From: Halobacteriales archaeon SW_5_68_122
Lineage (GTDB): Archaea; Halobacteriota; Halobacteria; Halobacteriales; Haloarculaceae
Reading direction: 5' to 3'
Assembly: GCA_003022815.1 (NCBI GenBank)
Contig: PXSL01000027.1
Coordinates: forward strand, 1 to 11,013
Length of the DNA stretch: 11,013 nucleotides
The notes under the pieces are model-generated. The model made no database searches. It worked only from the letters and a program-made list of their open reading frames with translations, and was not told where the DNA came from. Shown here piece by piece: positions 6,142 to 11,013 of the stretch. The position numbers and the translations under genes were made by a program. How positions within the stretch are numbered: the stretch's first letter is position 1; every line of letters begins with the position of its first letter.

Positions 6142-6594
6142 GTGACTGCAGGCGAGAAAGTCCTGCCCTTGAGGACGGGGATGAATCGCCGTCATCGTCT
6201 ACTTTTAGTGCGAGGCGAGGCCTTAGGTGCCCTCCACGCATTTCTTTAGGTATCCGACGCGGCATGTCCGCGCCCCTGCCGGGACAATCGGACAAACTCG
6301 GATGCATCCGACCGAAACCCGACGGTCCCCCGTCGGGAGACGTCGGTATCGGTAGCGACACAGGTACCTCCGAATCTGCCGACGAACGGCGCAAGCCCCG
6401 ATGAAACGACGGGACCCGTCGTTTCGAGGATAGGAGTAGCGGCCACGTGGCATGGCCAGTGGAGACCGCTCCGCGATGGGGTGAATCCCCGACAAGGACC
6501 CGGCCCTTCCGCGAACCTGAAACTCCCACCCCAGCGCGGTGCTGTGCGGTGCGGGCGTGGGAATCCTCGCTCTTCAGGGCGGGGAGGATGTCAA
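6142..6594 (+). mobile_element. IS200/IS605-type relic, 453 bp, no intact transposase
   Basis: The left edge follows TTAC (6138-6141) and the right edge is TCAA (6591-6594), the same target and end tetranucleotides as the well-studied IS608 of this family. Hairpin-forming sequences that resemble each other stand near both ends: GTCCTGCCCTTGAGGAC (6160-6176) and ATCCTCGCTCTTCAGGGC with GGGGAGGAT (about 6562-6590). The right end matches what I know of the 3' ends of haloarchaeal TnpB (IS1341-type) elements, and a + frame just before it reads WPVETAP, reminiscent of the C terminus of those TnpB proteins. No TnpA or TnpB catalytic region remains. Removing 6142-6594 restores an in-frame stop for the gene it interrupts, which supports both boundaries. 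Confidence 0.65.
6470..6594 (+). ncRNA. omegaRNA-like 3' end of the IS605 relic (candidate)
   Basis: In TnpB elements the 3' end of the element is the scaffold of the guide RNA (omegaRNA), and the guide is the flanking DNA directly after it. The end hairpin and terminal TCAA are present here without a TnpB gene. If transcribed, the guide would begin CCATTCATTGCCCGCG, complementary to the end of the neighbouring cox protein gene. No promoter is evident, and the start of the RNA cannot be placed from the sequence. Confidence 0.3.
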
Positions 6595-6989
6595 CCATTC
6601 ATTGCCCGCGGGAGGACGGCCCCGCCGAGTGCGGCGAGTCCGCCGGCGACCGCGATGGTGTAGCCGCGCTGGACGATGCCGTCCTGAAGCGTCTCGCTTG
6701 CGACGTACGCCGAGAGATCGCCGTCGACTTGCGTGGAGACGACAACGGCGCCGACGGCGAGGAAGGCGACGCCGAGGCCGACCAATAGGCGCCACGGCCG
6801 GGCGACGTAGCCCGCCTCGTCGACGATGCCGGCCACGCTGCCGGTGAACACCAGCAGGCCTGTCACCGAGACCGGGTAGAGATTGAATAGGATGCCGACC
6901 TCGCTCAGCACGATGCCGACGACGACGACGACGGGCCAGGGGCTCGTCCTGTCGGCGCGCTCGACGGCTGAATCGGGGTCCGTCGCCAT
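6591..6989 (-). CDS. Cox-cluster small membrane protein, four helices
   Basis: This is a 132-aa protein with a short acidic N terminus and four predicted membrane helices (about 18-35, 39-56, 68-86 and 109-127). SPWPVVVVVGIVLSEVGILF followed by GSVAGIVDEAGY resembles a haloarchaeal family of small proteins found next to oxidase genes ('cox cluster protein', DUF7541 as I recall). Its role is unknown; assembly or stability of the oxidase is a guess from context. The start is supported by a TATA-like CATATG 26 bp upstream, which fits a leaderless mRNA. The last three bases of the frame, a TGA, come from the end of the mobile relic; without the relic the gene would end at the same residue with TAA. 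Confidence 0.8.
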   Translation of the reverse strand: MATDPDSAVERADRTSPWPVVVVVGIVLSEVGILFNLYPVSVTGLLVFTGSVAGIVDEAGYVARPWRLLVGLGVAFLAVGAVVVSTQVDGDLSAYVASETLQDGIVQRGYTIAVAGGLAALGGAVLPRAMNG

Positions 6990-7009
6990 ACCCCGAGTTC
7001 GGGTCGGTC

Positions 7010-7022
7010 GCTCATATGGCCA
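7010..7022 (-). promoter_or_regulatory. TATA-like promoter of the four-helix cox protein
   Basis: CCATATGAG on the minus strand is centred about 26 bp before the ATG at 6989. This is the spacing expected for a leaderless haloarchaeal transcript. The box is an imperfect TATA. Confidence 0.45.
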
Positions 7023-7079
7023 TTGGTTCGGCGCTCTCGAGCGGCCGGACGCCGGCGGCCCCGGAACCGCTCCGGCGCC

Positions 7080-8312
7080 TCACTCCTCGTCGTCGAACGG
7101 CGACCCGGCGGCGTCGGGTTCGTGGCCCGTCAGCGAGACGATGTTCTCGCGGCCGACCCGAAGTTTCGATATCTCCTCGTCCTCCTCCATGTCCGACAGC
7201 AACATTGACACCTTCGACTTCGACCAGTCGGTCTCCTCGACGATATTGACCTGTTTCATGCGGCCGCCGTTGTCCTCGAGCAGGCTGACGACCCGCTCCT
7301 CGTCGGAGAGCAGTTCCGCCTCGGTGACGCCGACGGCCGGTTCGGCCTCGGCGCCCGCCGCGCCGGCCCCACCGCCGTCGTCGTTCGTCGACCCGGCGGC
7401 GACACCGCCGTCGTCCGACGAGAAGGCGCTGCCGCGATAGGCGACCGCCGCCCCGCCGCCGACGAGCACGACGACCAGCAGGACGCCGACGGGGAACAGC
7501 CACCCCGGCGTCGCGCCGGCCGGCATCCCGGTGGCCGTCGCCGCGTCCGCCGTGGTCGCTGCCTCCCCGCCGGCCGCCTCGTCTGTCAGGACGACCCGGG
7601 GGCGGCCGTCGTTGAACGAGCGCTCGCCGGACCAGGTGACCGCGCCGCTCTCGGCGAGCGCGCCGGCCGACACGACCCGGCTGCCCTCCGGGAGCGCCTC
7701 CGCGAAGACCAGGTTCGGGCCGGCGCTGAACACCAGTTCCTGGTCCGGCCCGATGTAGAGGCCGCCCTGGAACACGTCACCGGCCTCGACGCGGCCGTCG
7801 TCCCGAACCTGCGCGAACCCCTCCCAGCGGAACGACATCTCGACGACGCCGAGCGTCCGGGACTGCGGGTCGAGTCCCTCCGTGCGGGCCTCGCGGTCGA
7901 AGCCCTCGGCGCTCATCTCCCGGCCCGTCGCCGTCGACCCGTTGTCGGTCAGCCACCGCGCACGCTTCCGGAAGTTTGTGTACAGGTCCGTCTCGTTCTC
8001 GTTGAACCTCTCGGCGAAGGCCTCGAAGTCCTCCCGTTCGGACTCGTTGAGGCCCTTCTCGTAGCGGAAGCGCCACTCCGCGGAGCCGTTCTCGTAGAGC
8101 GTGATGCGGAACGAGGTCCGGTCGGCCTCGAACCCCTGCAGCAGGGTCGGGGCACCGAGCGAGGCGCTCCCCACCGACCCGATCACCCCGGCGCCGTCGG
8201 GGGCCGCCTCGGAGGCGTCGCCCGCCCCGGCGGCCCCGGGAGCGACGGCCGAACACAGCAGGGCGCTCGCGAGGAGAAGCGAGACGAACACTCCCTCGCG
8301 TGACCGTACCAT
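7080..8312 (-). CDS. Membrane-anchored protein with external domain and cytoplasmic winged helix
   Basis: This 410-aa protein has a signal peptide (1-30, ending around GAAGA), an external domain (about 55-245) rich in beta-type sequence with several N-glycosylation sequons (NGS 75-77, NES 89-91, NET 106-108), a low-complexity linker, one membrane helix (271-292) and an acidic Gly/Ala linker. A winged helix-turn-helix (about 335-395) follows, with recognition helix region WSKSKVSMLLSDMEEDEEIS. The wing domain resembles MarR/IclR-like cytoplasmic domains of haloarchaeal membrane proteins (DUF7343/DUF7345 in my recollection). The layout suggests a one-protein sensor that passes an external signal to DNA, but neither signal nor targets can be read from sequence. 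The start at 8312 is chosen because a TATA box lies 29 bp upstream and the signal peptide begins there; the frame is open 55 codons further, into the neighbouring gene. Confidence 0.8.
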   Translation of the reverse strand: MVRSREGVFVSLLLASALLCSAVAPGAAGAGDASEAAPDGAGVIGSVGSASLGAPTLLQGFEADRTSFRITLYENGSAEWRFRYEKGLNESEREDFEAFAERFNENETDLYTNFRKRARWLTDNGSTATGREMSAEGFDREARTEGLDPQSRTLGVVEMSFRWEGFAQVRDDGRVEAGDVFQGGLYIGPDQELVFSAGPNLVFAEALPEGSRVVSAGALAESGAVTWSGERSFNDGRPRVVLTDEAAGGEAATTADAATATGMPAGATPGWLFPVGVLLVVVLVGGGAAVAYRGSAFSSDDGGVAAGSTNDDGGGAGAAGAEAEPAVGVTEAELLSDEERVVSLLEDNGGRMKQVNIVEETDWSKSKVSMLLSDMEEDEEISKLRVGRENIVSLTGHEPDAAGSPFDDEE

Positions 8313-8334
8313 CAGTACCGAATCCACTACCGCC

Positions 8335-8348
8335 GAATTATAAATCCC
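8335..8348. promoter_or_regulatory. Shared TATA box between divergent genes
   Basis: AATTATAAATCC reads as a TATA box on both strands. On the minus strand TTTATAA (8344-8338) is about 29 bp from the ATG of the winged-helix protein, giving a leaderless or nearly leaderless mRNA. On the plus strand it would start transcription near 8367, just before the HIT-family gene. Confidence 0.55.
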
Positions 8349-8379
8349 TGTGTCTCGCTCCGGCGGTTCGACTAATTGG

Positions 8380-8824
8380 GTGACGACAGAGACCCGGTAT
8401 TGCAGACGTTGGCACGGGCGGCCCGGCGTGTGAGTTCTGCCGCATCGCCGACTGCCGGGCCAGGCCACCCACTCCACGAAACCGAATCGACGGTCGCGTT
8501 CCTCGACTCAATCTCGCCGTCAGGGGCCATATCTTGGTTGCGCCGAAGCCGCACGTCGAGGACATCGTCGCCGCCGACCCTGGCCTCTTGATGGCGGTGT
8601 TCGCGGCCGCCCGGACCGTCGCCGGCGCCACCGAGGCGGCGCTCGACGTCGACGGCCACAGTCTCGCCCACACTTCGGGGCCGCCGGTCGGCGCCGTCGA
8701 GCACGCCCACGTCCACCTACTGCCCCGGCGGGACGACGACGCCGTCTCAGTGTCGCTTGCCCGCCGCGACCTCAACGACGAATGGAGCGCCGCCCTCGCC
8801 GAGCGAATCCACGAGGCCCGGTGG
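8380..8824 (+). pseudogene. HIT-family hydrolase, two compensating frameshifts
   Basis: HIT proteins are nucleotide-binding hydrolases or transferases. The pieces are in order but in different frames: CEFCRIAD (8429-8452), the Cys-x-Phe-Cys start; HETESTVAFLDSISPS (about 8475-8520) one frame over; then RGHILVAPKPHVEDI back in the first frame, running through the catalytic triad EHAHVHLLPR (about 8699-8728) to AERIHEAR. One extra base near 8451-8456 and one missing base near 8520 explain the arrangement. The start codon is unclear (GTG 8380 or TTG 8376), and the stop is missing too: the final frame runs on across the end of the facing oxidoreductase gene until 9016. Either the gene is decayed or the sequence has indel errors. 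It faces the oxidoreductase and diverges from the winged-helix gene. Confidence 0.7.
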
Positions 8825-11013
8825 TCACTCCGCCAGGGCGTCGGCCAGTCGCTCAATAGGGTGGTCGGGCTTCGGCGCGTCCTCGCGGTCGCCCAGTTGG
8901 GTCCGGCAGGAGGCCCCCGGCGCAACCGGTGCGCCATCCGTCGAGTCGACCTGCTTGAACAGCAGCCGGCCGATGGCCCGGCTCATCGAGTAGTGCTCGG
9001 CCTCGTAGCCGAATGAGCCGGCCATCCCACAACACGTCGAGTCCAGCGGCTCGACCTCATAGCCGGCCCGCCGGAGCACGCCGACCGCGTGGTGGTCGCG
9101 CTTGGTCGCCTTCTGGTGGCAGTGGCCGTGGTAGACCAGCGGCTCGCCGCCGGCCTCGAGCGGCAACTCCTCGTCCAGCCGGTGGACGTCGACGTACTCG
9201 CAGACGCCGTAGGTGTGCTTCGACAGCAGGTCGGCGTCGGCCCCCGGCAGCAGGTCTCCGTAGTCGGACTGTAGCATCACCGCGTCGGAGGGCTCACACA
9301 CCACGACGTCCCACCCGTCCTCGACGCGGGGGGCGAGTTCGGTGACCACCTCGCGGGCGCGCTCCTCGGCAAGGTTGAGGAAGCCCTTCGAGAAGGCCGC
9401 CCGGCCGCTCGGGCCGGCGTCGGCCACTCGGACGTGAACGTCGGCGGCCTCCAGCACCGCCACGGCCGCCTTCGGCACCGCTGGCTCGGTGTAATTGGTG
9501 AACGTATCGGGCAACAGCAGCGCGCGGCGGTCGGCCTCCGACTCGGGGATCGCCGGGCCGCGGCCCGCGTACCACGCCTCGAACGGCTCGCGGGTGAAGG
9601 TGGGCAGTTCCCGCTCGCTGGCGATGCCGACCGTCCGTTCGAGCAGCGCCCGGGCGCCTGGCAGCGACGGGAGGCGGTTCGACAGCGGCGCCAGTCGACT
9701 CCCGAGGCCCGCCGTCCACTCAACATTGGCGAACAGCCGGTCCCGCAGCGTCGTCCCGTGACGCTTGTTATGCTCGTGCTGGAGTTCGGCCTTCAGCTTC
9801 GCCAGGTCGACCTCGCTGGGGCAGTCGTTCGAGCAGCCCTTGCAGCCGATACACAGATCGAGCACCTCGGTCATGAACTCCTCGCCGGCGGCCTCCGCGT
9901 CGAGGTCGCCGGACATCGCCGCTCTGAGGGCGTTTGCCCGGCCGCGCGTGCTGAGTATCTCCTCGTCTTCGGCCCGGTAGGTCGGGCACATGACGCCGCC
10001 GGTGGTCTCCTGTGGGCCGCGACAGCCGCCGCAGCCATGACACAGCTCGACCATCCCCTGGAAGCCGTTGTCGTTGTCCCACTCCAGGGTCGGCTCGAAG
10101 CCGGCGTCGAACTCGTAGTCGGGGTCGAACCGGAGGTTCTCGGTCGACGAGAGGTCGCCGCAGACCTGCCCGGGATTGAGGAGCCATCCGGGGTCGAACG
10201 CCGACTTCACGTCCCGGAACAGCTCGAACACCGCGTCGCCGTACAGCTTCCGGTTCCACCGGGTCCGTGCCCGGCCGTCGCCGTGCTCGCCGGAGACGCT
10301 ACCCTCGTACTCCAGGACGAGGTCGGTCGCCCCCTCGGCGATGGCCGCCATCCGGTCGACGCCCTCCATTGACTTGGTGTTCACGAGCGGCCGGATGTGG
10401 AGACAGCCCGGCCCGGCGTGGGCGTAGAAGCTGGCGAACGTGTCGTTCGCCTCCAGTACGTCCTGGAAGTCCGCGACGTACTCCGGCAGGTGTTCGGGCG
10501 GGACGGCGGTGTCCTCGATGAAGCTGATGTGCTTCTCGTCGGTGGTCCGGCTCAACAGGATGGGTAGCCCGGACTTCCGGAGCTTCCAGAACCGCTCGCG
10601 GGCGGCGTCCGCGTGGGCCTCGGCGGCGTAGAAGGCACGGACCGACGCGTCAGTCCGCCGGGGGTCGGCCTCGGACTCACCGTCGCCGGCAGGGTCCGCC
10701 GCCGTCTCCGTCTCCGGCGCGCGGTCGGCGAGCAGTTCCGCGACCAGACGTCGGCCCTCGGCGTCGTCGTCGGCGTAGAACTCCACCAGCAGGACGCTGC
10801 CGGCGCCCTCGGGGACCGTCTCGTCGACGAGGGCGCCGAATTCGGTCGTCTCGCGGGCCAGGTCGAGCAGCACGTCGTCCAGCACCTCGACGGCCGCGGG
10901 GTCGAACTCGAGGACGGTAGCGACGTCCGACAGCGCCGTCAACAGGTCGTCGTACGCCAGAAGCGCCATCGCCTTCGTCTCCGGGACCGGGACCAGCGAG
11001 ACGGTGGCCTCGG
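8825..11013 (-). CDS. FAD-linked oxidase with Fe-S and CCG domains (5' cut by window)
   Basis: This is a fusion of a glycolate/D-lactate dehydrogenase-type flavoprotein (GlcD/Dld) with a GlpC-like Fe-S part. It probably oxidises a 2-hydroxy acid and passes electrons to the respiratory chain. The frame is open to the window edge, so the FAD-binding N-terminal domain is outside. Counting from the internal Met at 10969, the FAD-oxidase C-terminal domain runs to about 270 (SGEHGDGRARTRWN, FDPGWLLNPGQVCGD). Two ferredoxin-like clusters follow: CHGCGGC...CP (310-329) and CIGCKGCSNDCP (373-384). Two CCG-type segments then follow: HGHCHQKATK (614-623) and CCGMAGSFG (646-654). A low-complexity acidic loop (about 84-106) is a halophile trait. 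The substrate cannot be fixed; glycolate, D-lactate and other 2-hydroxy acids are all possible. The stop at 8825 meets the HIT-family gene end to end. Confidence 0.93.
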   Translation of the reverse strand, partial: EATVSLVPVPETKAMALLAYDDLLTALSDVATVLEFDPAAVEVLDDVLLDLARETTEFGALVDETVPEGAGSVLLVEFYADDDAEGRRLVAELLADRAPETETAADPAGDGESEADPRRTDASVRAFYAAEAHADAARERFWKLRKSGLPILLSRTTDEKHISFIEDTAVPPEHLPEYVADFQDVLEANDTFASFYAHAGPGCLHIRPLVNTKSMEGVDRMAAIAEGATDLVLEYEGSVSGEHGDGRARTRWNRKLYGDAVFELFRDVKSAFDPGWLLNPGQVCGDLSSTENLRFDPDYEFDAGFEPTLEWDNDNGFQGMVELCHGCGGCRGPQETTGGVMCPTYRAEDEEILSTRGRANALRAAMSGDLDAEAAGEEFMTEVLDLCIGCKGCSNDCPSEVDLAKLKAELQHEHNKRHGTTLRDRLFANVEWTAGLGSRLAPLSNRLPSLPGARALLERTVGIASERELPTFTREPFEAWYAGRGPAIPESEADRRALLLPDTFTNYTEPAVPKAAVAVLEAADVHVRVADAGPSGRAAFSKGFLNLAEERAREVVTELAPRVEDGWDVVVCEPSDAVMLQSDYGDLLPGADADLLSKHTYGVCEYVDVHRLDEELPLEAGGEPLVYHGHCHQKATKRDHHAVGVLRRAGYEVEPLDSTCCGMAGSFGYEAEHYSMSRAIGRLLFKQVDSTDGAPVAPGASCRTQLGDREDAPKPDHPIERLADALAE

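Noticed and set aside
8313..8477. 55-codon N-terminal extension of the winged-helix membrane protein
   Set aside because: It would cross the TATA box and the HIT-family gene, and would hide the signal peptide that starts at 8312.
9434..10372. 312-aa open frame on the + strand
   Set aside because: It is the antisense of the FAD/Fe-S oxidoreductase, whose cysteine motifs are unmistakable; GC-rich genes give long empty frames on the other strand.
1..11013. CRISPR array, rRNA, or a defence or biosynthetic gene cluster
   Set aside because: I found no regularly spaced repeats, no rRNA sequence and no group of genes forming such a system.

Overview
The window is from a haloarchaeon (class Halobacteria). 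The evidence is high GC with strong third-position GC bias, strongly acidic proteins, a 20S proteasome alpha/beta pair, TATA-box promoters of which at least two probably drive leaderless transcripts, a CCA-less tRNA gene, and haloarchaeal 'cox cluster' small membrane proteins. I do not assign a genus.

Layout. (1) 1-1025, + strand: the end of livG and all of livF, the two ATPases of a branched-chain amino acid (or related) ABC importer, overlapping as ATGA. (2) 1026-1641: no convincing gene. It holds an AT-rich island with a 17-nt imperfect inverted repeat, then a second copy of the 3' end of the neighbouring tRNA, which looks like the scar of an integrative element. (3) 1642-1716, - strand: tRNA-Glu(CUC) with its own TATA box; a doubtful 49-aa membrane ORF lies upstream. 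(4) 2025-3429, - strand: psmA-psmB, overlapping, with a clear promoter. (5) 3542-3723, + strand: a frameshifted piece of a thioredoxin-like gene. (6) 3733-5649, - strand: coxA, heme-copper oxidase subunit I, carrying a fresh-looking 30-bp tandem duplication near its N terminus and 17-residue repeats in its C-terminal tail. (7) 5829-6989, - strand: two small cox-associated membrane proteins. The first is frameshifted. They are separated by a 453-bp IS200/IS605-type relic (6142-6594). (8) 7080-8312, - strand: a membrane-anchored protein with a signal peptide, a large external domain and a cytoplasmic winged helix. (9) 8380-8824, + strand: a HIT-family gene with two compensating frameshifts. (10) 8825-11013, - strand: an FAD/Fe-S oxidoreductase of the glycolate/D-lactate dehydrogenase type, cut by the window edge.

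The cox genes (coxA plus the two small proteins, all on the - strand) form a terminal-oxidase locus. The mobile relic sits between the two small proteins, exactly in the stop codon of the upstream one, and removing it on paper restores an alternative stop with no change to the protein. The rest is housekeeping. The accessory signal is genome wear: one mobile relic, a tRNA att-like scar, three broken genes and two kinds of in-gene repeat. I do not see a complete undescribed multi-gene system. The most interesting items are the IS605 relic with an orphan omegaRNA-like end and the repeat activity inside coxA.
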